Numbered from the stretch's first letter, positions 32,159 to 41,530 are shown. The stretch is 64,000 bases of DNA from Muricoccus pecuniae (GCF_014199205.1 NZ_JACIJD010000012.1:106883-170882); one strand, 5' to 3'. Notes: generated by a model from the letters alone, not told the origin. Made by a program: numbers and translations.

Positions 32159-32904
32159 GCGGTCAGCCGGTCGAGGACGTCGTCCGGCACGTCGAAATTG
32201 GCGTAGACGTTCTGCACGTCGTCATGGTCGTCCAGCGCGTCCACGAGCTTCAGCACGCCGCGCGCGGCGTCCTCGTCCAGCGGCACGGTGGCGTTGGGGC
32301 GCCATTCCAGCTTCGCGCTCTCGGCCGGGCCGAGCTTGCCCTCCAGCGCGTCGCGCACGGCGAAGAGGTCCTCGATCGCGGTGCGGATGGCGTGCCCGTC
32401 CTCGTCGCTCTCCACGTCCTGGGCGCCCGCCTCGATGGCTGCCTCCAGCACCGTGTCGGCATCCCCGGCGGAGAGGGGGTAGCGCACCACGCCCTCGCGC
32501 TCGAACTGGAAGGCGACCGAGTTGCTCTCGCCCAGCGCGCCGCCATTCTTGGAGAACATGGAGCGGAGGTCGGAGGCCGTGCGGTTGCGGTTGTCCGTCA
32601 GCGCCTCGACGATGATGGCGACCCCGTTCGGGCCGTAGCCCTCGTAGCGGACCTCGTCGTAGTTCTCGGTATCGGCGCCCTGGGCCACGCGCTTGATCGC
32701 GCGCTCCACCGTGTCGCGCGGCATGTTGGCCACCAGCGCCGCCTTCACCGCCGCGCGCAGGCGGGGGTTGTGCGCGGGGTCGGGCAGGCCGGTCTTGGCG
32801 GAGACCGTCACCTCCCGGATGAGCTTGCCCCAGGCCTGGGCGCGCTTGGCGCTCTGCGCGGCCTTGCGGTGGGCGATGTTCTTGGCGTGCGAATGGCCGG
32901 CCAT
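32155..32904 (-). CDS. yebC: YebC/PmpR family transcription or translation regulator
   Basis: A 249-residue protein of the YebC family. [20 protein letters not shown] is the highly conserved start. [23 protein letters not shown] and [20 protein letters not shown] are also conserved. Members bind DNA or, in recent work on some homologues, help ribosomes at polyproline stretches. That is relevant in a strain with such Pro-rich envelope proteins and with EF-P modification genes, though the connection is inference. It heads the ruv group, the usual location. Confidence 0.95.
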   Translation of the reverse strand: MAGHSHAKNIAHRKAAQSAKRAQAWGKLIREVTVSAKTGLPDPAHNPRLRAAVKAALVANMPRDTVERAIKRVAQGADTENYDEVRYEGYGPNGVAIIVEALTDNRNRTASDLRSMFSKNGGALGESNSVAFQFEREGVVRYPLSAGDADTVLEAAIEAGAQDVESDEDGHAIRTAIEDLFAVRDALEGKLGPAESAKLEWRPNATVPLDEDAARGVLKLVDALDDHDDVQNVYANFDVPDDVLDRLTA

Positions 32905-33113
32905 GTCGGCGTCCTGTTCCCTTTCTCGGCGACGGCGCGCCGGCCGGGAAGGCGGCCGCGCGCCGGCCCGCCGGGGCCCGGGCCCCGGAGCGGAGGGGCG
33001 GCCCGCGCGGCGGGGCTGGAAGCGCCGATCATAGGGGCAGCGCCCGCCCGGCGCCACCCGCGCCGCCAATTCGCGCCTGACTCCGGCCGCCCGGAGGGTC
33101 TAGGTTCGCCCGT

Positions 33114-33743
33114 ATGGACGCCAACCCCTCCTCCGACCCCTTCGCCATCGCGAGCCCTGCGGCGCTGGCGACCATCTATCCCGCGCCGAAGCCGGTGGTC
33201 GCCACCAAGGCCACGGACCGGATCGGGGAGCGCAGCGCCGCCTTCATCGCCCGCTCGCCCTTCGCCGTGCTCAGCACGGTCGGCGAACGCGGGCCTCACG
33301 CCTCGCCGCGAGGGGACGCGCCCGGCTTCGTCCAGGTCCTGGACGAGAAGACCCTCGCCCTGCCCGACCGGCGCGGGAACAACCGGCTGGACGCGCTGCG
33401 GGACGTGCTGGACGACCCCCGCGTGGCCCTGCTCTTCCTCGTCCCCGGCATGGGGGAGACTCTGCGCGTCCACGGCACGGCGCGCATCACGACCGATCCT
33501 GCGCTCCGCGAGCGGATGGCGATGGGCCGCACCCTGCCCGCCACCGTGATGCTCGTCTCGGTCACGGAGGTGTTCATGCAGTGCCCCCGCGCGCTGCTGC
33601 GGGCAGGGCTCTGGTCCGGCCAGGGCAAGCCGGAGGGGGTGCCGACCGGGGGCGAGATGATCGACGAGCACACCGCCGGCCGCCTCTCCCGCGATTCCTA
33701 CGACAACGAGATGGCGCCCTACTGCGCGGACAACCTGTACTAG
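33114..33743 (+). CDS. Pyridoxamine 5'-phosphate oxidase-fold protein (MSMEG_1061-like)
   Basis: A 209-residue split beta-barrel flavin-binding protein. ARSPFAVLSTVGERGPHASPRGDAPGFVQVLDEKTLALPDRRGNNRLDAL is the family core; MGETLRVHGTARI and VFMQCPRALLRAGLW follow. Members of the MSMEG_1061 type bind FMN or F420 and have uncertain reactions, often stress-related. The ATG is preceded by a GC-rich leader without a strong ribosome binding site. Only two bases separate its stop from the arfB start, so the two probably form an operon. Confidence 0.85.
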   Translation: MDANPSSDPFAIASPAALATIYPAPKPVVATKATDRIGERSAAFIARSPFAVLSTVGERGPHASPRGDAPGFVQVLDEKTLALPDRRGNNRLDALRDVLDDPRVALLFLVPGMGETLRVHGTARITTDPALRERMAMGRTLPATVMLVSVTEVFMQCPRALLRAGLWSGQGKPEGVPTGGEMIDEHTAGRLSRDSYDNEMAPYCADNLY

Positions 33744-33744
33744 C

Positions 33745-34173
33745 TTGGACCCGCTCCGCGTCACCCAGCGCCTGACGGTTCCAGCCGAGGCGCTGGAGGA
33801 GAGCTTCATCGCCGCCTCCGGCCCGGGTGGGCAGAACGTCAACAAGGTGGCCACCGCCGTGCAGCTCCGCCTGCACACCGCGCGCGTGCCCGGCCTGCCG
33901 GAGCGCGTGCTGGCCCGCCTGCGCGAGCTGGCGGGGCGGCGCATGACGGAGGAGGGCGTCCTCCTCCTGACCTCGCGGGAGCACCGCACGCAGGACCGCA
34001 ACCGCGAGGCCGCCCGTGCCCGGCTGCTCGCCCTGCTGAAGGAGGCCGCGGCCCCTCCCCCGCCCGTCCGCCGCCCCACGCGCCCGACCAAGGGCAGCCA
34101 GGAACGCCGCCTTGCGGCCAAGGGCGTGCGCGCCGGCATCAAGCAGGGGCGCGGCCGCGTGCGGGAAGACTAG
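33745..34173 (+). CDS. arfB: Alternative ribosome-rescue factor B (peptidyl-tRNA hydrolase ArfB)
   Basis: A 142-residue release-factor-like protein that frees stalled ribosomes without a stop codon. The GGQ catalytic loop is in ASGPGGQNVNKVATAVQLR. The basic tail, with RPTRPTKGSQERRLAAKGVR, is the part that inserts in the empty mRNA channel. It starts with TTG two bases after the upstream stop. Length and layout match ArfB (YaeJ) rather than RF1/RF2. Confidence 0.93.
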   Translation: MDPLRVTQRLTVPAEALEESFIAASGPGGQNVNKVATAVQLRLHTARVPGLPERVLARLRELAGRRMTEEGVLLLTSREHRTQDRNREAARARLLALLKEAAAPPPPVRRPTRPTKGSQERRLAAKGVRAGIKQGRGRVRED

Positions 34174-34237
34174 CCCCCTTCACAGGACCGGGAGCCGGTG
34201 GCATCTCCCCGCCCGCATTACAGGGGGTTCATGCACC

Positions 34238-34801
34238 ATGGCCGGGCACGGTCACGTCGATCATTCCGGGGAGAACAAGCGGGTCGCGCTGCTGATCGCG
34301 GTGCTGGCCCTGCTGCTGGCCATCGCCGAGACGGGGGCGAAGAGCGCGCAGACGGAGGCGCTGTCCCGCAACGTCGAGGCCTCGAATCTCTGGGCCTTCT
34401 TCCAGGCCCGCACCATTCGCCAAACCACGGTCCGCACGGCCGCCGAGGCCGCCGCCCTCGCGCCGGAAGCGGAGGACGAGGCCCGCCGCGCCGCCACCTC
34501 CCGCCAGGTCGCCGCCTGGCGCGCGACCGCCGACCGCTGGGAGAGCGAGCCCTCCACCGGCGAGGGACGGCGGGAACTCGCCGAGCGCGCCAAGGCCGCC
34601 GAGCGCGTGCGCGACCGCTCCATGGCCGCCTACCACATGCACGAGTACGGCTCGGCCGCCTTCCAGGTGGCGATCGTCGTCGCCTCGGCCAGCATCGTGA
34701 CCGGCGTGCCGCTGCTCGCCCTCGGCGGCGCGGTGCTGGGCGTTGTCGGCGCCGTGCTGAGCGGCCTCGGCTTCTTCGCGCCGGAGCTGATCCACTTCTG
34801 A
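34238..34801 (+). CDS. DUF4337-like membrane protein
   Basis: A 187-residue protein resembling DUF4337. One transmembrane helix near residues 16-33 (ALLIAVLALLLAIAETGAKS) is followed by the family's QTEALSRNVEASNLWAFFQARTIRQT, a long soluble helical segment, and two closing helices (FQVAIVVASASIVTGVPLLA and LGVVGAVLSGLGFFAPEL). Function is unknown. The ATG at 34238 follows AGGGGG; an out-of-frame ATG at 34231 is ignored. It converges on the MscS gene with 13 bp between the stops. Confidence 0.82.
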   Translation: MAGHGHVDHSGENKRVALLIAVLALLLAIAETGAKSAQTEALSRNVEASNLWAFFQARTIRQTTVRTAAEAAALAPEAEDEARRAATSRQVAAWRATADRWESEPSTGEGRRELAERAKAAERVRDRSMAAYHMHEYGSAAFQVAIVVASASIVTGVPLLALGGAVLGVVGAVLSGLGFFAPELIHF

Positions 34802-34814
34802 CCGGGGCGCAGAA

Positions 34815-37403
34815 CTACTGCGTGTTGCCGAGCGCCGCCGGCGGGGGTGAGTTCCGCGCGGCGCCGGATGGCTCGGGCAGGGCGGCCTGCTCCGGCCCTT
34901 CCCGCCCGGCGCCCATGCTCTCGGCCTCCGCCGGGGAGCGGGCGAAGCGGGAGAGGATGACGGACTGGGCCGGCACGGCGATGGCGATGCCCAGCTCCGC
35001 GAAGCGCTGCCGGATGCGGCGGTTGAACTCCCGCTGCACGCCCCAGCGCCCCGTATCCGTGCAGGGCATCTGGCCGAGCACCGTGAAGGTCGCACCGTCC
35101 ACCTTGTCCACGCCCCAGAGGGCGAAGTCGTCGAGGATCTGGCCCGAGAAGGCGGGGTCCGCCCGCAGCCCCGCCCCGATCTCCTTCAGCGCCTGCCCTA
35201 CCCGGTCCGGGTCCTCGGAGAAGGCGACGGTGACGGAGACGGCGGCGTTGCCGATGCCCCGGTTGGTGTTCGTCACCGTGGTGACGGAGCTGAAGGGGAT
35301 CACATGGACCGAGCCGTCCCCCGCCCGCAGCCGGATGGTGCGGATGGAGAGGTTCTCGACCGTCCCCGACAGGCCGGAAACCGTCACCCAGTCCCCCACC
35401 TGCATCGTGTTCTCCAGCAGGAGGAAGATGCCGGTGATGACGTCCTGCACCAGCTTCTGCGAGCCGAAGCCGACGGCCACGCCGAGGATCCCCGCCCCCG
35501 CCAGCAGCGGCGCGATGTTCACCCCGAGCTGGGACAGGGCGGTGAAGCCCACGATCGCGACGATCAGCACCAGCAGCGTGGTGTGCAGCAGCGGCAGCAG
35601 CGTCCGCAGCCTCGCCGAGCGCGCCCGCTCCCCGCGCGCCGACATCTCGGCGATGGTGCGGTCGATCCAGGCATTCACCCCTTCCCAGATCACGGCGGCC
35701 AGCAGGCCGGCGACGAGCAGCACGATCACCGAGCCCGCGATCCGGTGCCCTAGCCGCCCCTCCTGGAAGGAGGCGGCGACGTCCAGGCCCCAGAGCTGTA
35801 GCAGCGCTAGCGCCGCGACCACCCCGATCAGCCCCGAGATGCCCCGGCGCATCAGCGGCACGTAGCGGTTGGCGCGGCCCTCCAGCAGCGGCAGGCGCTG
35901 CGTCGTCTCGGCCCGGATGCGGAAGACGCGGTCGAGAAGCCCGAGCAGCGCCACCGCCGCCAGCCGCGCGACGACGATCACCACGACCGTCGAGCCGAGA
36001 TAGCGCAGCAGCAGCCCGTAGCCGTTCTGAATCTGGAGCGCCCAGACGAACCAGAGCGCGGCGAGGAGGAAGATGGCGAGGATGTGCCACACCCGCGCCA
36101 GCCAGCTCCGCGCCACGCCGAGCGCCCCGCCCGTGCCGGCCGCGGGCGCGATCCGCACCGCCACGCCGCGGCGGCACTGGAGAATTACGATGCTGAGAAG
36201 GACATGGTTCAGCAGGATGACCAGCTTGGCCGCCGCGAGATAGGCGGCGGGATACAGGCCGAGCAGCCGCGCCACCTCCAGCACCGCCATGCCGTAGATC
36301 GCGACCCCCGAGACGCGGCCGAGCCAGACCTCCGCATAGGCGGCCGTCTCGTCCGACACGCGGACCAGGCGCAGGCGGCGCGAGCAGGGCGAGAAGACCG
36401 CGCAGCCAACCGCCATGACGACGTGCTGGGCGACGAAGGCGTTCACGGCGGCGAGGATGACCATGGGCGTGACACCCCCATCCCCCAGCGGCGTGGCCAG
36501 GAGCAGGTTCCCCACCAGGGCGAAGGCGCCGATCGGGATGAGTTCCAGCACCAGCCAGAGGGCCGCGAGCGGGGCGCGCTGCATCAGGCGCAGATCGGCC
36601 GCGGTCGCGATCCGGGGCGCGGCGGTGCCGGCCGCCTGGGCTGCCTCCTGGGCCACCCGCTCCTCCCGCTGCCGCTCGGCGCCCGCCTCGGCCCGTCGCT
36701 CCAGCGCGGCCCGCGGCCTCCGCAGCGCGCGGCGGAGCACCCAGCGCGCCGCCCAGGCCAGGGCGAAGATCACCGCCAGCCGCCAGGCGATGTCGAGCAG
36801 CGCCGACTGGGCGAAGGGGTTCGCCGCGGTGCGGACGAGCCAGTTCCAGATCAGGGGGATGCTGGAGAAGGCGGCCCCCACCGCCGCGAGCTGCGTCGAG
36901 AGGGCGGAGAGCCATTCCGAGAGCGCGGCGACGATCTCGGCGAGGAGGCTGTCGGAGGTTAGGGAAACCGGCTCCGCAGGCGCGGCCCCGCCCGGCGAGG
37001 CGGGCGCGGCGGCGGGTGCCGGGGTTGCCGGTGCCGAAGCCGCCGGGGCCGAAGTTGCCCGGGCAGGGGCTGCCGTAGCCCGCGTGGCCGGGGCCGAAGT
37101 CGCTGGTGCAGAAGTCGCCGGCGCGGCGGCCGGCGCGGCATCGGGCGCCGTGGCGGCCAGGGCGCGCAGCGTGTCGATCACCGCCTGCCGCCTCGAATCG
37201 TCCCCCAGCACGGAGAGGGCGTTCCGGGCCTCCTCCGGGGTCAGCGCGGCGCCTCCTCCCTGGGCCGCGGCCGGGGCGGGCGCGAGGCCGAGGAGCAGCA
37301 CGGAGAGGAGCGCCATCCACCACCCCGCCCCGCATCCCCGCCGGCTTCGCCCCGCCTGGGGAGCACGTGCGTTGGGGCGGCGGGAAAGGGTGGGATCCGT
37401 CAT
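34815..37403 (-). CDS. Large MscS-family mechanosensitive channel (YbiO-like)
   Basis: An 862-residue inner-membrane channel. A signal peptide (cleavage near AAAQ, residue 48) precedes a low-complexity Ala/Pro/Thr tract at about 88-140. Several hydrophobic helices follow across about 160-600. The MscS core spans about 602-815: LLAGAGILGVAVGFGSQKLV is the pore helix, then ENTMQVGDWVTVSGLSGTVE and the beta domain with VIPFSSVTTVTN. A Pro/Ala tail ends it. Channels of this class release solutes on hypo-osmotic shock. The extra N-terminal part resembles E. coli YbiO. It is a single gene. Confidence 0.9.
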   Translation of the reverse strand: MTDPTLSRRPNARAPQAGRSRRGCGAGWWMALLSVLLLGLAPAPAAAQGGGAALTPEEARNALSVLGDDSRRQAVIDTLRALAATAPDAAPAAAPATSAPATSAPATRATAAPARATSAPAASAPATPAPAAAPASPGGAAPAEPVSLTSDSLLAEIVAALSEWLSALSTQLAAVGAAFSSIPLIWNWLVRTAANPFAQSALLDIAWRLAVIFALAWAARWVLRRALRRPRAALERRAEAGAERQREERVAQEAAQAAGTAAPRIATAADLRLMQRAPLAALWLVLELIPIGAFALVGNLLLATPLGDGGVTPMVILAAVNAFVAQHVVMAVGCAVFSPCSRRLRLVRVSDETAAYAEVWLGRVSGVAIYGMAVLEVARLLGLYPAAYLAAAKLVILLNHVLLSIVILQCRRGVAVRIAPAAGTGGALGVARSWLARVWHILAIFLLAALWFVWALQIQNGYGLLLRYLGSTVVVIVVARLAAVALLGLLDRVFRIRAETTQRLPLLEGRANRYVPLMRRGISGLIGVVAALALLQLWGLDVAASFQEGRLGHRIAGSVIVLLVAGLLAAVIWEGVNAWIDRTIAEMSARGERARSARLRTLLPLLHTTLLVLIVAIVGFTALSQLGVNIAPLLAGAGILGVAVGFGSQKLVQDVITGIFLLLENTMQVGDWVTVSGLSGTVENLSIRTIRLRAGDGSVHVIPFSSVTTVTNTNRGIGNAAVSVTVAFSEDPDRVGQALKEIGAGLRADPAFSGQILDDFALWGVDKVDGATFTVLGQMPCTDTGRWGVQREFNRRIRQRFAELGIAIAVPAQSVILSRFARSPAEAESMGAGREGPEQAALPEPSGAARNSPPPAALGNTQ

Positions 37404-37626
37404 GCCTGGGATGCGCTCCGTTCTCTGCGGTCGGGCCGGCGGCGCACGGGCGGGGCCGTCCGGGCGGAAGGGCCCGGGGCGAGGGATAGCCCTCCGCCCA
37501 TGAGCGGCGGCCGGGCGGCGCGCGGCCTGCCCGGTGATGGCGGCCTCCTGGCCGCATCGGTGGAGAGCGGCCGGGGCGGCGATCGGTTTCAGCGGGGAGG
37601 AAGGGGGCCGGGACCGGCCCGGGCGC

Positions 37627-38448
37627 TCAGAAGCCCGGCATGACCTGGGAGAGCCGCCCGCCCAGCCGCACCGGCCCGATGCGGCGGGCGAGGCCGGTCG
37701 CGTCGTCCGTCTCGGCCAGCACGCCGCAGAGCGTGGCCTCGCCCTCGGCGGGGGCGAGGCGCTCGCTCGGCACCTTGCGCCAGAAGCGGATGGAGGCGCC
37801 GGCCTTGCCCATGCCGATCACGCTGTCGTAGTCGCCGCACATGCCGGCATCGCTGACATAGGCGGTGCCGCCCTCCAGCACTTGGTGGTCGGCGGTGGGG
37901 ACATGGGTGTGGGTGCCGGCGACGAGGCTGACCCGCCCGTCGAAGGAGTGGCCGAAGCCGAGCTTCTCGCTCGTCGCCTCGGCATGGATGTCCACCACCA
38001 CCGCCTGGACGGAGCCGTTCGCGCCCATGCTGTGCCGGGCCAGCTCCGCCTGGGCGGCGCGAAAGGGGTCGTCCAGCGGCTCCATGAAGAGGCGGCCCAT
38101 GACCTGCATCACCAGGGCGCGGCCGCGGCCGGGCACCTCCACCACCGTCGCCCCCCGCCCCGGCGTGCCCGGGGGGTAGTTCATCGGGCGGATCAGCCGC
38201 GGCTCGCCCTCGATATAGGGGATGATCTCCTTGCGGTCCCATGCGTGGTTGCCGAGCGTCAGCACGTCCGCCCCGGCCTCCAGGAAGGCCCGCGCCATCT
38301 CGGGGGCTAGGCCGAAGCCGTGGGAGGCGTTCTCGGCGTTCAGCACCACGAGGTCGGCCGCCAGCTCCCGCCGCAACCCGGGCAGGCGGGAGACCACCGC
38401 GTCGCGCCCGGACCGGCCGACGACATCACCGAGGAAGAGGATTCTCAC
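37627..38448 (-). CDS. YmdB-type metallophosphoesterase (TIGR00282)
   Basis: A 273-residue calcineurin-like phosphoesterase. RILFLGDVVGRSGRDAV, VVLNAENASHGFGL, TLGNHAWD and VSLVAGTHTHVPTADHQVL give the metal ligands, and DAGMCGDYDSVIGM is the family signature. Bacillus YmdB hydrolyses cyclic AMP and other 2',3'- or 3',5'-cyclic nucleotides and affects biofilm; the role here is inferred. The GTG overlaps the ygfA stop as GTGA, a coupled pair commonly seen in alphaproteobacteria. Confidence 0.92.
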   Translation of the reverse strand: MRILFLGDVVGRSGRDAVVSRLPGLRRELAADLVVLNAENASHGFGLAPEMARAFLEAGADVLTLGNHAWDRKEIIPYIEGEPRLIRPMNYPPGTPGRGATVVEVPGRGRALVMQVMGRLFMEPLDDPFRAAQAELARHSMGANGSVQAVVVDIHAEATSEKLGFGHSFDGRVSLVAGTHTHVPTADHQVLEGGTAYVSDAGMCGDYDSVIGMGKAGASIRFWRKVPSERLAPAEGEATLCGVLAETDDATGLARRIGPVRLGGRLSQVMPGF

Positions 38449-39056
38449 GCGCCCTGCGCCTCCCGGAACCGCATCACCCCCGCTTCCGTCGCCACCGCGT
38501 CGAGCGGGGCGTCGTGGGGGCCGGCGGGCACCACCTCCATCCTCTGGCAGGCGAAGGCCACGCCGAGCGTCGGCACACCGGGCAGCGCGGCCAGGGTGCG
38601 GTCGTAATAGCCGCCGCCATAGCCCAGGCGCCGCCCCGAGAGGTCGAATGCGAGGAGCGGCACGATGACGAAGCCCGGCACGGCGGCGGGCGCCCCTTCC
38701 TCCGGCTGCACGGTCCCGAAGGGGCCCTTGGCCATGCGGTCGCCGAAGGCGAAGGCGCGGAAGTCGAGGGGAAGGCCGCGCTTGGGCGTGCGCGGCAGGC
38801 AGAGGGGATGGCCGCGCGCGGCCAGGGCGCGCAGCAGGGGCAGGATGTCGATCTCGTGCCCCATCGGCCAGAAGCCGGCCACCACCGCGCCCGGCGGCGG
38901 CGAGGAGTCGCGCAGCACATGGGCGGCGAGCGCCGGGCCGGCACCGCGCGCGTCGGCGCGGGCACGACGCGCCTGCGCCTCCTCCCGCGCCACGACCTTG
39001 GCCGCGCGGAGAAGGGCATCGTCGCCCGGAGGGGGAGTCAGGTGCGGAGCCACCAT
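38445..39056 (-). CDS. ygfA: 5-formyltetrahydrofolate cyclo-ligase
   Basis: A 203-residue enzyme that recycles 5-formyl-THF to 5,10-methenyl-THF with ATP. GFWPMGHEIDILPLLRAL and LPLDFRAFAF lie in the first half; the signature VPLLAFDLSGRRLGYGGGYYDRTL is near the C-terminal third. Together with 6S RNA and zapA upstream, this is the classic zapA-ssrS-ygfA locus. The ATG at 39056 is used; an upstream ATG at 39104 lies inside the predicted 6S RNA. Confidence 0.95.
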   Translation of the reverse strand: MVAPHLTPPPGDDALLRAAKVVAREEAQARRARADARGAGPALAAHVLRDSSPPPGAVVAGFWPMGHEIDILPLLRALAARGHPLCLPRTPKRGLPLDFRAFAFGDRMAKGPFGTVQPEEGAPAAVPGFVIVPLLAFDLSGRRLGYGGGYYDRTLAALPGVPTLGVAFACQRMEVVPAGPHDAPLDAVATEAGVMRFREAQGA

Positions 39057-39059
39057 GAC

Positions 39060-39199
39060 CGCTGGCGATTCGTCCTCCCAAGGCCTGCTAGCGCAGGTGG
39101 GCACCAGATACCCGGACCAGGGTCCGGACAGAGCCAGCTCCCGGAGGATGCTTATTGGCCCTGGGGATGATTTGCCTGGCGCGAAAGGCAGCCCCGCCC
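39060..39199 (-). ncRNA. ssrS: 6S RNA
   Basis: The roughly 140 bases between zapA and ygfA read leftward as an alphaproteobacterial 6S RNA. CCAGGGCC (near 39165-39158) pairs with GGCCTTGG (near 39084-39077) to close the large bubble. Inside lie TCCGGGAGCTGGCTCTG, a terminal hairpin built from CCGGACC and GGTCCGG, and TGGTGCCCACCT, which matches the expected upper-stem region. A -10-like TAGATA at 39209-39204 would start transcription near 39197. 6S RNA mimics an open promoter and sequesters sigma70 RNA polymerase in stationary phase. Ends are approximate. Confidence 0.8.
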
Positions 39200-39268
39200 A
39201 CCCTATCTAGGCGCTCGGCCCGCCCGGCGCCAGGGCGCCCGATCAGGATTCCGGGTCAGGAATCCCGT

Positions 39269-39610
39269 TCAGGATTTCCCGAGATCGGCGGCGATGACCT
39301 CGATCCGCTCCGCCACCCGCGCGAGGCGCTCGGCCAGCCGGGGGTCGGTGGGCGACCCGGGCAGCGGCAAGGGGGGCGCCATCCCGGCGCGGGCCTGGGC
39401 CAGCTCCACTTTCAGGTCGTGCACCTCGTCCGCCAGGAGAAGGGAGGCGAGCAGCAGCAGCCGGGACTCGCCGTAGGAGCCGCCCATCGTCCGGACCGAG
39501 GCGACGCGCCGGTCCACCTCCGCCGCGAGGGCGACGAGATGCGCCTCCTGCCCGTCCTCGCAGGAGACGGGGTGGCTGTAGCCGCCGACGCGAACCGTGA
39601 CCTGTCCCAA
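39269..39610 (-). CDS. zapA: Cell division protein ZapA
   Basis: A 113-residue FtsZ-ring-associated protein. VTVRVGGYSHPVSCEDGQEAHL is the N-terminal FtsZ-binding domain, with VDRRVASVRTMGGSYGESRLL next; AERLARVAERIEVIAADL ends in a coiled coil that mediates tetramerisation. It follows the coiled-coil gene at 39630 and precedes 6S RNA, standard synteny for the zapA-ssrS-ygfA region. Confidence 0.93.
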   Translation of the reverse strand: MGQVTVRVGGYSHPVSCEDGQEAHLVALAAEVDRRVASVRTMGGSYGESRLLLLASLLLADEVHDLKVELAQARAGMAPPLPLPGSPTDPRLAERLARVAERIEVIAADLGKS

Positions 39611-39629
39611 AGCTCAGCCCTCTTCCTGC

Positions 39630-39923
39630 CTAGTCCCGCTCGCCGCCGGGGGCGCCGTGCCGCGCCTCGCCCGGCGGGACCTCGTCGTCCGCACCATCAT
39701 CGCTCTCGGGGTCCCCGACAACCTCAGATCCCTCGGGCTCGGACCCCTCGGGCAGCGCGGCGCGCAGCCGGGCGATGGTCGCCTCCAGCCGCGCGGAGAG
39801 CGCCGCCACCTCCTCCGGGGGAACGCCGGCCGGCGCGGCCCGCGGGCGGCGCGCGGCCGCCTCGGCCAGGCGCTCCACCGCCGCCTCCAGCCTCGCGGCC
39901 GCCTCACCCAGGCTGTCCGACAT
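39630..39923 (-). CDS. Small coiled-coil protein upstream of zapA
   Basis: A 97-residue protein: two short helices (AAARLEAAVERLAEAAAR and VAALSARLEATIARLRAAL) with heptad pattern, then an acidic Asp/Glu/Gly tail. A DUF4164-like coiled-coil protein is common directly upstream of zapA in alphaproteobacteria, and may act with the division machinery (inference). The ATG at 39923 is preferred; an in-frame ATG six codons earlier is possible. It lies 19 bp before zapA. Confidence 0.7.
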   Translation of the reverse strand: MSDSLGEAAARLEAAVERLAEAAARRPRAAPAGVPPEEVAALSARLEATIARLRAALPEGSEPEGSEVVGDPESDDGADDEVPPGEARHGAPGGERD

Positions 39924-40051
39924 CCCGTCCTCGATCCTCAACGCCCGCGCGGCGCTCGCGCCCCGGCGGGCCCGTTATGGCAAGATGCCCGTCCCCGGGC
40001 TTCACACGCGAGCGTGAGGGCTTTACGCACCCGCCCGCAAGAGGGTCAACC

Positions 40052-40513
40052 TTGACCATTCCCGCGATCCGTTTCCGATCCGAGGCCGAGGCCGCGGCGG
40101 CCCTCCGCCTCGCCGGGCCGGCGGGGGTGCTGCTCGTCTCCGCGCCCGGCGCGGCGGCCTGGCCGGGGGCGGCGGTGGTGGCGGCCATGGTCGCGCGGGC
40201 GGCGGCGGCGCATCCGAGCGCGCCGCACCGCGCCGCGCTCGACTGCGGCGCCGCGCCCGGTCTCGCCCTCGACGCACTCCGCCAGGGCTGGCGCCTGCTG
40301 GTGCTGGACCCCGCGCATCCCTCCTTCCCAGCGGTGGAGGCGGCGGCGGCGGAGCTCGGCGCCACACTGCTGCCGGTTCCGCCGGAGGCGCTGGACCTCT
40401 CCCGGCTGGATCTCAGGAAGCCCGGCGGCAGGGCGATCCTCGCCCGCCATCTCGGCGCGCCTGCGCCCGAGGGTTCAGCGCCCGGCGGGGCGGCGGGCGC
40501 GTCTTGTCCGTGA
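40052..40513 (+). CDS. Hypothetical protein upstream of aldolase
   Basis: A 153-residue soluble protein with no recognised motif. The fold looks like alternating helices and strands: GVLLVSAPGAAAWPGAAVV, then HRAALDCGAAPGLALDALRQGWRLLVLDP, then LGATLLPVPPEALDL. The tail is Gly/Ala/Pro. It starts with TTG at 40052, six bases after AGAGGG; no ATG is suitable. It probably shares a transcript with fbaB, 67 bp downstream. Its role is unknown. Confidence 0.6.
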   Translation: MTIPAIRFRSEAEAAAALRLAGPAGVLLVSAPGAAAWPGAAVVAAMVARAAAAHPSAPHRAALDCGAAPGLALDALRQGWRLLVLDPAHPSFPAVEAAAAELGATLLPVPPEALDLSRLDLRKPGGRAILARHLGAPAPEGSAPGGAAGASCP

Positions 40514-40580
40514 CAGCCCCGCGTGGCTGCGGCTTACTCCGCACAGGCCCGGGAACGGGGCAGGAAAAGGGAGATAGAAG

Positions 40581-41498
40581 GTGCAGCTCACGCCAGCGGT
40601 CCGCGACATCCTTTCCTGGTACGAGAGCGACAATCCGGGAACCAAGGGCAACCTCGCCCGCATCCTGATGGAGGGGCGGCTCGGCGGCACGGGGCGGATG
40701 GTGATCCTGCCCGTGGACCAGGGCTTCGAGCACGGCCCGGCCCGCTCCTTCGCCCCCAATCCCGCCGCCTACGATCCCCGCTACCATTTCGAGCTGGCGA
40801 TTGAGGCCGGGCTGAACGCCTATGCCGCGCCCCTCGGCATGATCGAGGCCGGCGCCTCCACCTATGCCGGGGCGATCCCCACGATCCTGAAGGTGAACTC
40901 CTCCAACTCGCTATCCACCACCAAGGACCAGGCGGTGACGGGCTCCGTCGCGGACGCGCTGCGGCTGGGCTGCTCGGCCATCGGCTTCACCATCTATCCC
41001 GGCTCCGAATACCAGTTCGAGATGATGGAGGAGCTGCGCGAGCTGGCGGAGGAGGCGAAGGCGGCGGGGCTGGCCGTGGTGGTCTGGAGCTACCCGCGCG
41101 GCCCGACGCTGGACAAGACCGCCGAGACCGCGCTCGACATCTGCGCCTATGCCGCGCACATGGCCGCGCTGCTCGGCGCCCACATCATCAAGGTGAAGCC
41201 GCCCACCGAGGCCATCTCCCTCGACGCCGCGAAGAAGACCTACGAGAAGGCGCCGGTGCCCGAGATCGGCACGCTGGCCGGGCGCATCAGGCACGTGGTC
41301 CAGTCCTGCTTCGGCGGGCGCCGCCTCGTCGTCTTCTCCGGCGGCGAGTCCGGCACGAGCGAGGCGATGACCGAGATGGCGCGCGGCATCCGGGCCGGCG
41401 GGGGCAACGGCTCCATCATCGGGCGCAACACCTTCCAGCGGCCGAAGGCGGAGGCGCTGAAGCTCCTCTCCGACATCATCGAGGTCTACAAGGCCTGA
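40581..41498 (+). CDS. fbaB: Class I fructose-bisphosphate aldolase
   Basis: A 305-residue DhnA/FbaB-type class I aldolase that cleaves fructose-1,6-bisphosphate. [63 protein letters not shown] and [12 protein letters not shown], which holds the Schiff-base Lys, are all present, and VVFSGGESG closes the barrel. It starts with GTG after AGGGAGATAGAAG, a clear ribosome binding site. With pyk it gives this window two glycolytic/gluconeogenic enzymes. Confidence 0.95.
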   Translation: MQLTPAVRDILSWYESDNPGTKGNLARILMEGRLGGTGRMVILPVDQGFEHGPARSFAPNPAAYDPRYHFELAIEAGLNAYAAPLGMIEAGASTYAGAIPTILKVNSSNSLSTTKDQAVTGSVADALRLGCSAIGFTIYPGSEYQFEMMEELRELAEEAKAAGLAVVVWSYPRGPTLDKTAETALDICAYAAHMAALLGAHIIKVKPPTEAISLDAAKKTYEKAPVPEIGTLAGRIRHVVQSCFGGRRLVVFSGGESGTSEAMTEMARGIRAGGGNGSIIGRNTFQRPKAEALKLLSDIIEVYKA

Positions 41499-41507
41499 AC
41501 CCCGTGC

Positions 41508-41530
41508 GGGGCGGGCCGTCCGCCCGCCCC
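41508..41530 (+). terminator. GC hairpin after fbaB
   Basis: A perfect 9-bp stem, GGGGCGGGC with GCCCGCCCC, and a 5-base loop lie 10 bp past the fbaB stop, 27 bp before thiE. It lacks a T tract, so it is at most a pause or partial terminator between fbaB and thiE. Confidence 0.35.

Noticed and set aside
34630..37557. A 975-residue frame over the MscS gene and other very long Arg/Ala/Gly frames such as 43166-45787
   Set aside because: Composition is typical of antisense or out-of-phase frames in GC-rich DNA, and the overlapping frames carry real domains.
37404..37626. Possible small gene between the MscS gene and the phosphoesterase gene
   Set aside because: The 223 bases contain only short frames with no start signal or coding character.
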